Assembly (NCBI RefSeq): GCF_026745355.1
Contig: NC_079205.1
Span: 58,952,593-59,016,592, forward strand
Origin: Beta vulgaris subsp. vulgaris
Taxonomy: Eukaryota > Streptophyta > Magnoliopsida > Caryophyllales > Amaranthaceae
Direction: 5' to 3'
DNA: 64,000 nucleotides
Shown: positions 13,178-24,127 of the stretch, piece after piece
How the letters are laid out: every line of letters starts with the position of its first letter
How positions within the stretch are numbered: position 1 is the stretch's first letter
The notes under the pieces: generated by a model
The model's input: the letters and a program-made list of their open reading frames with translations, nothing else
Database searches by the model: none
Told to the model about the DNA's origin: nothing
Translations under genes and position numbers: made by a program

Positions 13178-14256
13178 GGGTTAATTGGCTAGAACAACAC
13201 AACCTTAGGCTCAAGTGCAAGGAACAACATAACCTTAAACGGGTGCAAAGCATAGCACCAACTTAAACACGTGGTGTAGAAAATAGCATAAATGGCTCCG
13301 AGCATGGAGATTCCACCGGAGCTAGGGAATCTCCGTTATTTTAAGGGTTAATTGGCATGGAATAGCACAAACTTTGGCTCAAGTGCAAGAAACAGCACAA
13401 CCCTTATTTTGATAAACACACCATTCCTCAACCTCCACTACACTAAATCTACCCTACACCACACTACATCACCACCACCCTCTTCCCTAGCCCACAACAC
13501 TACAACGCCACCACCTCCCTCAACACCATCATCTTCCTTCACCACAACAAACACCACCTGCACTCCAGCAATGTAACCCTCTGCCCCAAACACTACAACG
13601 GCACCACCTCAAATACCATCTCCCTCACAGCCTCACATTACTCCCAGCTCACAAGAGCAGGTGCTCCGTACTAATTCACCACAAAACAGAAGAGTTCAGA
13701 AAGTTTGAGCGACCATGAGCGACCATGAGCGACCTCGAAGCAGGCGCTCATCAAACCAACCCTTTTACAAACAATATGTGGAGTGGTCTTTGGTGAATCA
13801 ACAATGGATATTGAGCTAGGAGAAACTGAGATCAGCCTCCACAATTGTTACACATCAGTTATTGATGATGATAAAAGAAAAATCCAAGGACTTGATTTCG
13901 ATATTGACACTGATGCAATTTGTTGATGATGTGAAGATTTGTGGTGCGTCGAACAGGGAAGAAAATCGCAAAACGAGGAAGTAGCATAGCAGCGAAGAAG
14001 AGTAAAGAGGAGATCAATTTTTTTTGAGATTGAAGTTGGAAGTTGGCTAGAACAGCACAACCTTTGGTTCAAGTGCAAGGAACAACATAACCTTAAACGG
14101 AGATTCCTTAGCTCCGGTAGAATCTCCGTGCTTCGATGCTATTTATGCTATTTTCCGCACCACGTATTTAAGTTGGTGCTACGCTTTGCACCCGCTTAAG
14201 GTTGTGCTGTTCCTTGCACTTGAGTCAAAGGTTGTGCTGTTCTAGCCAATTAACCC
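13178..14256. mobile_element. Non-autonomous Mutator-like element with long inverted ends and a perfect 9-bp TSD
   Basis: The ends are GGGTTAATTGGCTAGAAC and its exact complement, and the inverted similarity extends about 160 bp inward (13178-13340 against 14097-14256). AACTAAAAA directly precedes and directly follows the element (13169-13177 and 14257-14265), a perfect 9-bp target-site duplication as made by Mutator-type transposases. Diverged partial copies of the terminal sequence sit inside, both in left-end orientation: about 13345-13408 (starting GGGTTAATTGGCATGG) and about 14038-14100. The interior holds a Thr/Ser/Pro/His-rich stretch (about 13400-13650) and a GAGCGACCAT repeat near 13710, but no transposase. 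It may carry captured host sequence that I could not identify. Confidence 0.9.
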
Positions 14257-14692
14257 AACTAAAAACCAAAAACAGGAAATTAGAAAAAAGTAGTTTTCAC
14301 TTTTTAGTTGTCAGTTTTCAAAATCATCGTGTTCTCAATAAATTTGATTAATTTTTTATTCATTATAGGACTTTGAAAATCAAAAAAATCAAAAAACAGA
14401 AAATCACAGTACTACCAAACAGGCCTTTAACTTTATAAAGCGGATTGATACTATACTGAATTGCTATCGGTCCAAAATTACTTAAAATCGCCTCGGTTCT
14501 ACCAAACATTTTCAACTTTACCCTTTCCTTTTTTTTTCTTTTCTTTTCCCAAACCACCTCCCGCCATAATCAGAAAATTGGTTGCACCATTTTCTCAATC
14601 TTCTCTTCCCAGTTCCCATCCGTGTTTAAAGAAGTATCTTAATTTTATACCATGCTAGTATAACTGCAAAGCTATGTTTTGATAGCATCTTA

Positions 14693-15480
14693 GAGCCTGT
14701 TCGGCAACAACTTTTGCACTAGTCAAAACACTAATGAAGTGTTTGGCATAGTAGAGGTTGGAGTAGCTGTTGGAGTTTCAAATAACTTTTGGATAGCTTT
14801 TCCCAAACGTTATATTTTATAGCTTTTAGTTTCTGTAAGTAGCGTTCTACTTTTTTTTTTATTTTTTTTCAAAGGAAAAAAATCCCACTTTTTAAGGATA
14901 AATATTTGGGAATAAAAGAATATCATATATTCAGGATAAAATTTTGAGATTAACAGAAAATCGAACCCAGTTTTTAAGGATAAAAAATCCCACTTTCTCA
15001 TTTTTATCAAAGATAATTTTTTTATCAACTGACTCTCTTGTTTTCGTTCTGCATATATTTTTCAACGTTGATTAGTATACTAATGTGGCTGCTAGATACG
15101 TAGATGGCTTGGTGCATTATATTCTCATTAAGATTTTATATTCTTTAGGGTTACGTTAGATACGTAGATGGCTTCATCTAATAACAAAGAAGGGACGAAA
15201 GAGGTATTTAAGTGGACTGATGAGGACACTGTCATCCTAATATGAATCATATAGTAATTAATCGTATAATTGTAATTAATATTATAATTAAAAAATATAT
15301 TATTTTCATCATATATAAGCATAACAACTACTTTTATCGAACACTTATATTATAAACCGCTACTTCCACAGCTAAGAGCTAACAGCTACTAGCCGACAGC
15401 TAACAGCTACCTGAACAGCTGACAGCTACTCCAACAACTACCCAACAACTACCCAACAACTTTTGCCAAACAGACCCTTA
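14693..15480. mobile_element. hAT-like MITE
   Basis: The left end GAGCCTGTTCGGCAACAAC pairs with the complement of the right end (GGGTCTGTTTGGCAAAAG). Flanking octamers GCATCTTA (14685-14692) and TTATCTTA (15481-15488) agree at 6 of 8 positions. The paralogous locus near 10065 has a single uninterrupted GCATCTTA, supporting this as the insertion site. Subterminal AGCTGTTGGAG, AGCTAACAGCTAC and ACAGCTGACAGC words cluster near the ends, as in many hAT-derived MITEs. No transposase is encoded. Confidence 0.75.
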
Positions 15481-15756
15481 TTATCTTAGACGCCATTTAA
15501 CTGAAGGAGTCTGACGTCCAAAACTTGTGTCGTTGTTAAGAGTTAAAAGACTCAAAGACATAGAAGTATATCATTGTTGTAGAGTCAGCTTTACATTTCA
15601 CATGCTTGTATATTGTTTTCATGCCGTGAATCAGACATAACTTCACAAGCTATTCACCAGATTTTTGGCCTATTCTATCGCAACTGTTTATTCATTACCT
15701 GATCTTGCAACAAAAAAAAATTATCCACCTTGTTTAAGAATTAACAAACCATGATA

Positions 15757-15865
15757 AGAGAGTGAGGGTTAACTCAGTTGATTAGAGCTTCTTTCTCAAT
15801 TTCTAGGAGATCATGAGATCGATTCTCATCTTGTCCCTGTGGGCTCTCTAAACATCAAAAAAATC
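15757..15865 (+). repeat. tRNA-derived SINE-like fragment
   Basis: The order GGTTAACTCAGTTGATTAGAGC, about 30 bp spacing, then GAGATCGATTCTCATC resembles the A and B boxes of RNA polymerase III promoters in tRNA-derived plant SINEs. It is an insertion relative to duplication copy A. No A-rich tail or clear duplication was delimited, so the borders are approximate. Confidence 0.5.
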
Positions 15866-16539
15866 AACAATGAAAAACCTCGTTGATATAATGGAGGTGA
15901 TAGCTTTTCACTAGACAACCGTTTGTCTTGCGTATGAGTGTACTGTGTAAGAGAAATGGAAAATGTCCAGGATCTTCAAATCTATTCCACGCTTGTCATA
16001 TTGCAATAGACTGCATTGAATTTTAAATATTTCGGACTGAATTTGGACTCACTATTTGAAGTCCAATGTCCAATCTTTTCCAAACTTTTTTTTTTATATA
16101 TAGATGTCCATCAAAAAAAGATGGAAATTTACAAATAGAAATTTTTTATCTCGTACTTCTTATGTGCATATTTTTTCAACTTCTCGCAAATTAGTATGTA
16201 TAAAGTCAAATGTTTCACGAGATTGCTTATTGTTTGCTATTACAAGCTATTGCTAAGCTCATCTCTAAATCATTCTCCGTTGTTTTTACTTGTTTTGGTT
16301 CAAATTTTTGTTCCTTTGATTGTAATAGCATGTCCGCGCATGAAAGGTGTAAATGGATCGAATTGGTTTCATCAACTCCAAGTCTAGTCCAAAATATTTT
16401 AAACTCAGAGACATGTAGTCCAAATTTGTTCAATCCAACAATTTTAAACTTGGATTATATCATACATTGTAACCATGGGTTACAAATGTATGAGTACGTG
16501 TTTACTCTTGTCCATGGTGCAAGTTCCATTTGTTTAGTA

Positions 16540-16798
16540 CTCCATCCGTCACATAATATAGTGCCTGTTTCTTTTGTACACGGTCTCCAAGACGTAACTT
16601 TGACTTTTAGTATCTTCATTTTCGTATTAATAAACAATATAAAAAAGTTGATATTATGAACGTAAACATTGAGATAAATCTAACAAGATCCCACATGAGA
16701 AGGGTTTTTTGTATATATTAATGAGAATATTTGGTCAAAGATTTTTAAGTTTGACCCACCACAAATGAAGTAGGCACTATATTATGAAACAGATAGAG
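16540..16798. mobile_element. Stowaway-like MITE
   Basis: Inverted ends CTCCATCCGTCACATAATAT and the complement of TATTATGAAACAGATAGAG are flanked by TA on both sides. This matches the CTCCCTCCGT-type ends and TA target duplication of Tc1/mariner-derived Stowaway elements. It is 259 bp long and has no coding capacity. It lies inside duplication copy B and is absent from copy A. Confidence 0.85.
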
Positions 16799-17057
16799 TA
16801 TATTATTATCGAATGGAATATTAATAATATGATTGAAAACCAATAGTTTAATTATAGAAGTAATTTATAAAAATTGATGATCTTGAAAGTTGCATCTCAA
16901 AGACTTGAACCGTGCATCATTGGATTGTGAAGGGTTCTGGCATGACACGAAAATTCACTTTTAAACTTGTCAATGATATGAGCTCTATGAACTCTCAAAT
17001 ATGAGTATGATGTTCGGTTCTCATTGTCACTTTAAATTTGAATATGATGGAATTCTA

Positions 17058-17270
17058 GGGCTCCTTTGGTTGAAGTTGGGAAGTATAATTTCTCATGAAT
17101 TTGTATTATTGTCCATAAAATTTTATTTCTTAGGAAGTACATTTTTATTTGATTGAACATGATAAATAGAATTTTCTATGGGAATTTCCACTCACCTGGG
17201 GGCCTAGATAAGCTATTTTCTCTATTTTGTAGGAAATTCTACTTCCTTTTTTTTGCCAACCAAACAACGA
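17058..17270. mobile_element. Tourist-like MITE (decayed)
   Basis: The left part reads GGGCTCCTTTGGTTGAAGTT then GGGAAGTATAATTTC. The complement of the right part reads GTTGTTTGGTTGGC then GGAAGTAGAATTTCC. This is the typical inverted layout of PIF/Harbinger-derived MITEs. The target duplication is not clear, so the ends are approximate. Confidence 0.5.
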
Positions 17271-17801
17271 CATATATTTACTTCCTAGTAATTCTAATAC
17301 TATCCCATGCATTTGAAGGTTAACGAAACAAAACTCTCGTCAAATGTGAGAATGGTGTTCGATTCTCAAGTATAAGTTTGGATACTATGTGGTATTAGAC
17401 TCTCGCCTAAACAATCCAAAAGACGTTACAATCTTAGCCTCAAAAATTTATTTTCTTTTATATGGTTGCTTTTTTTTTCACCAAAAAAAATCATCAAAGA
17501 TTTTTTAAGAGGCTAGATTAAAACGCCTTTTGGGCTAAGTAGAGAATTAATTGGGAGCTCTTTGATGGAACTCTTGACTTTCAAATGTGAGAATGGTCAA
17601 TGGTGTTTGGTTCTCATTGCCACTTTAGTTTGAATACTATGTGGTAACTTTTTTTTAGAGTAACCTAACAATCAAAATAATCAGGCGTTCTTTCTTTCTT
17701 TCTAGTAATTCTCTTAATTCTTTTCCAAAAAAAGAGCGTGGTTAATGAGAGGTATATGCTATATAGCATGTGAGTACTAAATCGAAGTAATTTATTATTT
17801 T

Positions 17802-18262
17802 TGTATGGGTATAACCCAAATGTATTAGCGGACCCTTATGAAAAGTCCACGAGCATGGCCTAGGACGCGAGCATGATAATGTCATCTACAGCCCACCAAA
17901 GTTAGTTCATCTCCAAGGTCCAACAACGATGGCGGACACCTAACAAGACAAAGCAAGGGAATCTTCCCACCTGTCAAGTGCGTCATAGCCCTACACGTGT
18001 CGAAGGATTACACGCCCTGTCAGAGGAATAGTACTTCTATAAATACCCCAATAGTACTATTCTGCAGGTAGATCTCTCTCTAGTTTCTCTCTCTAAATCA
18101 TAGTGGGACCAATACTGACTTGAGCGTTGGAGGGGGTTTTCTCATAAGCACCCCGAGGGTAGCTCACGTTTGCGTACTGTGCAGTTCTCAAGCAAGGAGA
18201 CGTTACTCTTCACACCTTTGGCGGACTCCACTGAGGCCGTTAACCGTTTCACAACCGAAAGA
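17802..18262 (+). mobile_element. Solo LTR-like insertion
   Basis: It begins TGTATGGGTATAACCC, contains CTATAAATACCCC near 18035 as a TATA-type promoter, a pyrimidine-rich leader, and the phrase TGACTTGAGCGTTGGAGGGG near 18117, which I associate with plant LTR retrotransposon R/U5 regions. Duplication copy A lacks it at the matching site. Flanks ATTTT and ATTGT are a poor 5-bp duplication, so the right border is uncertain. No internal coding region follows, hence a solo LTR. A relative lies at about 59899-60380. Confidence 0.65.
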
Positions 18263-18335
18263 ATTGTGTTTTCTCGTTGAAATGTGCGAAGAAGATATAA
18301 CTTTTCTTATTGTTTGGATAGAGAAGTCAAACTCT

Positions 18336-19145
18336 AATCCTGATAGAAGTTCAAGTTTTAAGATTAATTTTTTTTTGAAGGAGAAATTTCATTAATTGAA
18401 GGCCAAACGGCATCTACAATAGATATTAAAGAAAAACAAGATACAATCAAACAAAGTTAAATCAAATTCGTCTTCGAAAAAACTACAATGAACCAGATCG
18501 AGCAATACAGCGCAGCCCCCTTGTATTTGCTGAATCAAACAGCTATTGATGAGGAAGTCTATCATTCTGAGATAGTTTGGGAAGAACAATCTTGATCGAG
18601 CGATGTTTACCGCATCCGAGATTCCAATACCTTCATGTTGAGTCTCGAACTTCAGCCAATGAGAATAATTTCTCATACCTAAAAACAAAAAAATCATACT
18701 CACAACTCCTATAGGGGAGAAGGAAATCTCCACAGCAGAGAGTACTAAAAAAAATCCATAAAGAGATACTAATTTATCCAACAAAAATAAAAACTGAAAA
18801 TAAAAGAGGGAGAGGGGCTTACCATGGATGAAAACATCCATGGCAGCCCCTAACTGATGAAGAAAGGGTAAGGGAGGCTAGGGTTTAGAGAGAAAGGGGG
18901 AATAGAGCGTTAAGATTAAGTTAACCCGTTCTAAAAAGTGTTACACATATAGAAAAGTGTTTACACACATAGAAAAAATGTAGGAGTAATAATAATAGTC
19001 AGCTTTCATGATATTAATAAAAAATTGCAAATTAGATGGTAGACACGAGTCTATCATCTAAATGGTGCGCACCATTGCATACAGCGTCGTTTCGCATTAT
19101 AATACAGGGGAACAAAACAACATCCACAATGAACAAATTAAAAAA
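18336..19145. other. Unrecognised repeat-like sequence
   Basis: A 149-codon reading frame runs on the minus strand (18392-18841) with many hydrophobic and aromatic residues, but I recognise no family. The stretch near 18385 (TTTCATTAATTGAAGGCC) resembles low-complexity ends of interspersed repeats. No gene is called. Confidence 0.35.
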
Positions 19146-19150
19146 CATGA

Positions 19151-19330
19151 TGACAAATTATGATTAGGTGTAAAATTATGTCTTATGTATTATTGATGAG
19201 AGACATTGTATTTATAGTACAAGGATAAAGCCTAAACCAAGTAGAAAGATAATAAACTAAGTAGATAACTAAATCCTAATCATAAACAAATTAGGTTGTT
19301 GAGAGTCCTATGTAAGATATATTCCTAACA
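19151..19330 (-). mobile_element. Very short solo LTR with perfect 5-bp TSD
   Basis: On the minus strand the element starts TGTTAGGAATATATC and ends ATTTGTCA, so it has TG...CA ends. CATGA flanks it on both sides (19146-19150 and 19331-19335). Inside, the minus strand carries ACTATAAATACAATG, a good TATA context. The length is 180 bp, within the range of TRIM or small copia-like LTRs. No primer-binding site or internal region adjoins it. Confidence 0.85.
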
Positions 19331-19739
19331 CATGAAGATGAAAGTAGAACAAAAAAACAACACACGAGACTCAATGAACATCTGAATCAACAATGACCAA
19401 CAAGAAAAAAAGATGAACATAAGAGGAAATATCTGACAAACAACCACTCGACCTAATGAACAGACAAAGAAAACACAATGAACAAAGAAATATCTGCTAT
19501 AAATAAACTAAGAAATGTAAAGATAAAGGTGAACAAAGGAGAATCGTCGAGATCGATGTTCATTGCAGAACAGTTGATGTATATTAGTTTCACATGTTCA
19601 TTGTAGAACAGTTACTGTATATTAGTTTCACGCGTTTTATGTTTTTCGGACTGCATTTTTGCCCATATCTACTATTCTAATGATAAATACGAGTCCACCG
19701 TCTAGCAATCGATAAAAAATATGAAAAACACACTAATCC

Positions 19740-19840
19740 TTCTTGTACCTTAATGGTTAAACCTTTCCAAAGGTACCCAGAGGTCAGAGGTTCAAAGATT
19801 AGTAGCGCAGAGCATGTAAAGACATAGAATAGACCGTGTG
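19740..19840 (+). repeat. tRNA-like SINE fragment
   Basis: TACCTTAATGGTTAAACC followed about 30 bp later by CAGAGGTTCAAAG resembles degenerate A and B boxes of a tRNA-derived SINE. The call rests on motif order only, and the borders are not defined. Confidence 0.35.
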
Positions 19841-20608
19841 GACAAACACAAACCAAGGTATTCTTAAATACCTCTTCTTTTTATCTTCTATTTTGGGCCT
19901 TTCTACAATAAATAGCTTATCCAAATTCTCAGCTACATTTGTTCTCTCTTAATCACTCACTAACTACCACGTTGCCCGCCTTTTTTTTTCTTTTTTTTTT
20001 CTCTCTCTTCTTCCTCTTCTTTTGCGGTTGTAATTGTAACATCAGTTGCTGCTACTACTAATCTTACAACCTGCTCAAGCAGTCAAGCTCCAATCTCCAG
20101 GTATTCTATGTCTTTTTTCTCCAATTTCTTTGATTCTTGCTTAAATTTATTTAATTTTAAGAAATGATATTCTCTGTTCATTTGATAATGTGAGGTATTA
20201 ATTCATGTTGGAAATTTACCAAACTGTAGTTTGTAATTTTACAGGGAAACATAAATGTTATTGTGGGTTTTTGTTTTCCCAGTTTAGTTCTATTTGTTCA
20301 ATTGTTTGATGTCTCATGAAAGATCCCATTTTTGCTTTCTTATTACTAATTTGTTAATGCAAAACAAAAAAGATATCTCTTTTGATTGGTGTGGGAATTG
20401 GGATGTGGGTTTATGTAATTTTCTATCTAAATGTTCTGTCTTTGTTGGGTTACAGTTGAGTTGCTTAGAAAAAACTGTATGATACTGAACATACTGAAGA
20501 AATATAAAAAGGGTGTCTTGCATTGTTGATTTTGGCTGATTTCAGAGATGGGATTTTGTGTATAAGTTGGATTTGTGATTTTATATCTTTTTTTGGTAAA
20601 TAAATAGT

Positions 20609-23128
20609 ATGGCATTGGTTGCACGATCTATATGCTTATCCTACGACGAAAATGCTGGGATTTGCAACAACATTTCATACCAGAATTTCAAGAAATGGGT
20701 TCAATTGAGGAATCCCCTTCTACTCCAAGATGATGTCAGAATGAGAATAAGGTTCAATGAGAGAAAGTTACCATATACTAAGTTTATTGGAGCATTTGAG
20801 AAATCTCGTCGTTCTAAATCAGGTCTTATTTCATGTGGATGGGAGGTGAATTCCTCCAAGATTATCTCCAATGCCATCATACCTAAGGTACTTGTTGTGG
20901 CATTTGGTTGGATAGCTTTACTTGGAGTGGACAAGGTCAAATGCTTCTAACAGTTTCTCATTGAATCTTTTTTAGAAGTGGAACCTGTTAAAAATGAAGC
21001 TTGTGGAAGTAACGGCTGCAGTGGCGTGCACATTTTTGGTCATGTCTTCAGCACAAGCTGTTGATCCACTCAAAACTTGTACCTGCTTATTGAAGGAATG
21101 CAGGTTAACAACTTTGATTCACCTTTTGATGTTTCTGAATTTGATGACACTATCCTTTGAACTAGTCTAATTTTAGGGGTGCATTCTCCTCAGCTGAATT
21201 TTGCTAAAGTCTTCTGAATTATGAACTGAATTTACTTGAACTTATAGGAGCTTATTTGAACTTGTTCAACCTTATTTTTATAACTTTCATCTGAATTCAT
21301 TGGAACTTATTTGAAATTAATCAGTTATTTGTCCTGAAACTTTTATTTTATGGTGAAAATCACACCCTTAGGGGGAATAGAATATTGCTTATGCTATTTA
21401 TTGTGGGTTAATGTCATTTGAGATTTTTTGTGCTCCTTATTGCTGAACATGGTAACTCCAACTTTGTCACTTTTGTCTGACTTGCTCTATATTTTCCGAG
21501 TAGAATTGAACTCGCCAAGTGCATTGCCAATCCATCATGTGCAGCTAATGTTGCTTGCCTGCAGACCTGCAATAATAAGCCTGATGAAACAGAGTGCCAA
21601 GTAAGTTAATAATTCCATCCATAGGTTAGAATCAAATCCCTTTATACTTTAAAAGAAAGTGACCTAACTGAAGCATACATTTGCATATTAGATTAAATGT
21701 GGGGACTTGTTCGCGAACAAAGTTGTTGATGAGTTCAACGAGTGCGCAGTCTCTCGAAAGAAATGTGTGCCTCAAAAGTCTGATGTTGGAGAATTTCCTG
21801 TTCCTGATGTTGGCGTGCTTGTTAAGAGGTTTGACATTAACGATTTCAGTGGGAAGTGGTTTATAAGTAGCGGTCTGAACCCCACATTTGACACCTTTGA
21901 TTGCCAATTACATGAGTTCCACGTGGAAGATGGAAAGCTTATTGGAAACTTGTCTTGGCGAATAAAAACACCGGATGGTGGATTTTTCACCCGTTCTGCT
22001 GTGCAGAGATTTGTGCAAGATCCCTCCCAACCTGGGATTCTTTATAATCATGACAATGAATATCTTCACTATGAAGATGACTGGTATTCTTCTAGTGCTT
22101 CTCCTCAAGTATGTATGTTGTCTAAAGTAATTCATTCTTCTTGAAGCATTTCGAAAAGAAATAAGCACAAAGTTGACAAACTCCCAGAAAATCCCAAGTA
22201 AATCTGTTGTCACATAGGTGAACTAATGATAGTACGGAGTAAAAGTTTCATTACTTTTTCATCACTTAAAACCTCTGAAGGAAAAAAAAAAAAAAAACCC
22301 ATGGGACAATTTTGGTGGTATAAGCCTGGGCAACAGTAGAAGAAGGGTCATTTCTTTGAGGTTTCAACTTTCAAGTGATGGAAAAGAAACAGAAATTTCA
22401 CTTCGTCTATCATCTGTTCATCCATGTGAGTATGTGACAACATAGCAAAGTGGGGATTCTTCTGGGAGCTTTTCAAACTTGGGATTATTTTTGCTTCATG
22501 GATCAGACTTGGAATTACTGTCAAATTTTCCTTAACAAAACTTTAATTGTCTGTGAAAGTTACATTAGGAATTACATTAATCTGGTCATGCAAGCGAATT
22601 GATTGGAAGCTTTATTCATTATGTAGGTACATCCTATCTTCCAAGATAGAAAATCAACCAGATGACTACATTTTTGTATATTACAAAGGCAGAAATGATG
22701 CATGGGACGGCTATGGTGGCTCTGTCATATACACAAGAAGTGCAACTTTACCTGAAACTATTGTGCCTGAACTTGAGAGAGCAGCTCAAAGTGTAGGACG
22801 AGACTTTAAAACATTCATCAGGACGGACAATACCTGTGGGCCTGAGCCTCCACTTGTTGAGAGGCTGGAGAAGAAGGTAGAGGAAGGAGAAAGAACTATC
22901 ATAAGGGAAGTAGAGGAGCTAGAAGAAGAGGTTGAGAAGGTTGGAAAGACAGAGATGACATTGTTTCAGAGGCTAACAGAAGGTTTTAAAGAGCTCCAAA
23001 AAGACGAGGAAAACTTTATCCGAGAATTAAGCAAGGAAGAGATGGAATTACTGGATGATTTAAAAATGGAGGCAACCGAGGTGGAGAAACTCTTTGGGCG
23101 AGCATTGCCCATAAGAAAAATTCGGTAG
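20609..23128 (+). CDS. VDE: Violaxanthin de-epoxidase, chloroplast precursor
   Basis: Exons 20609-20887, 20976-21103, 21504-21600, 21692-22083 and 22627-23128 give 465 residues; the spinach precursor is about 472 from memory. The enzyme works in the thylakoid lumen. It uses ascorbate to convert violaxanthin through antheraxanthin to zeaxanthin at low pH and so supports non-photochemical quenching. The first 93 residues are a basic stromal transit peptide. Residues about 94-121 (KWNLLK then a hydrophobic span ending SSAQA) form the lumenal signal, so the mature chain probably starts VDPLKTC at about 122. A Cys-rich N-terminal domain follows (11 cysteines), then a lipocalin fold starting DFSGKWF, and a Glu/Lys-rich helical tail from about residue 370. 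All 13 mature cysteines I expect are present. An upstream 5'-leader intron (donor about 20101) is likely. Confidence 0.97.
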
Positions 23129-24127
23129 AAGTAGAGGCAAAGGTAAAAAGTATGTTATATAGTTCGTCATTGTTGGATATATTAGTTACACTTGGAAAAA
23201 TCTGACTTATTTTTCCTGGGTTTTCCCTTGCTCACATACTTTTGGTTAAATGATAAAGATCAGATTCTTTTGTGTATAAAGAGAATTAGGTATGATTGTT
23301 AAAACTTTGAAAGAGAACATTTAAATTTAGAATTTACAAGAATAAGAAATATAGTTGAAGGGAAAATTTCGAATTCCAGCACTTTTTTTTTTATTTGGTT
23401 TTGATCCCAAAATCAGGACTTACAAAAATCATAAATTTGCATTCTGGTACAGAATCAATACAAATATTTTACAGGGTCTTTGTAGAACACAGACTAGAAT
23501 TGATACACACAATCCCAACTTTTTGATACACGTATTTTATTAGCAGCCAGACATGAAAAATCTTTACTCACTATGAATAAGACAAGCCTATACAAGATGA
23601 TTAGTTCAACAACTGAATCTTACTAAGAAAATTACAGTTTCAGAATGTAGAACATTACAACTGATTTGCACAGCACTACAATTTGGTTGATGAAAATTAA
23701 TGTAAACACAATTTAATCGTGTTCGTCTTCTGCCTACCAAGTCTTGCACATCTAACAACTTCAATATTAAAAAGATAGGCCAATTCCAAATACAAACGAT
23801 TACAAAATACTAAGAATTTCCAAAGGAGCCAAAAAGAAAAGCAAGAACAGAGAAAAGGTATCATTAATGAATCAAACAAACACAAATTGTAAGGAAACTT
23901 GGAAAGAATTCTAAGCAACTAGGATCTTTCATTTTCCCCTCAATCAAGATAGCATGATGCCATTCTCCTCATGCCTGGTGCTTAGGATATAACATAAGAA
24001 TTGGGAGACAAGAGGGTGACAAGCGCTAAATGTATACTAACCAAAAAATGTTTTGTTTTTGTCTATGCTCAACAATTGGTTTTGAAACAAGAAGATGCAC
24101 AATTCTATAACACTTTCCTCTTGAATA
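23129..24127. other. Convergent intergenic region between VDE and the kinase
   Basis: Holds the 3' untranslated regions of the two converging genes. No reading frame here shows conserved motifs and no element with clear ends was found. Confidence 0.55.

Larger units (their letters stand above)
14580..18335. repeat. Segmental duplication, copy B (expanded by insertions)
   Basis: Colinear with 9900-11765 (see copy A) but nearly twice as long. The difference comes largely from an hAT-like element (14693-15480), a tRNA-like SINE piece (about 15757-15865), a Stowaway element (16540-16798), a Tourist-like element (about 17058-17270) and a solo LTR (17802-18262). None of these is visible at the matching positions of copy A. 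The match resumes after the last insertion with TTTTCTCGTTGAA (about 11710 and 18272). Confidence 0.8.

Noticed and set aside
13352..13576. 74-codon Thr/Pro/Ser-rich frame
   Set aside because: It starts within a reiterated end of the Mutator-like element and shows no domain. Treated as element interior.
15757..15865. Functional tRNA gene
   Set aside because: A- and B-box-like words are present, but the sequence does not fold into a full cloverleaf by eye and has no clean acceptor stem. A SINE fragment is more likely.
16210..16659. 149-codon plus-strand reading frame
   Set aside because: It runs through duplication copy B and into a Stowaway element. The matching part of copy A does not preserve the frame.
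18392..18841. 149-codon minus-strand reading frame
   Set aside because: No recognised domain, extreme hydrophobic and aromatic bias, and repeat-like surroundings. Not called as a gene.
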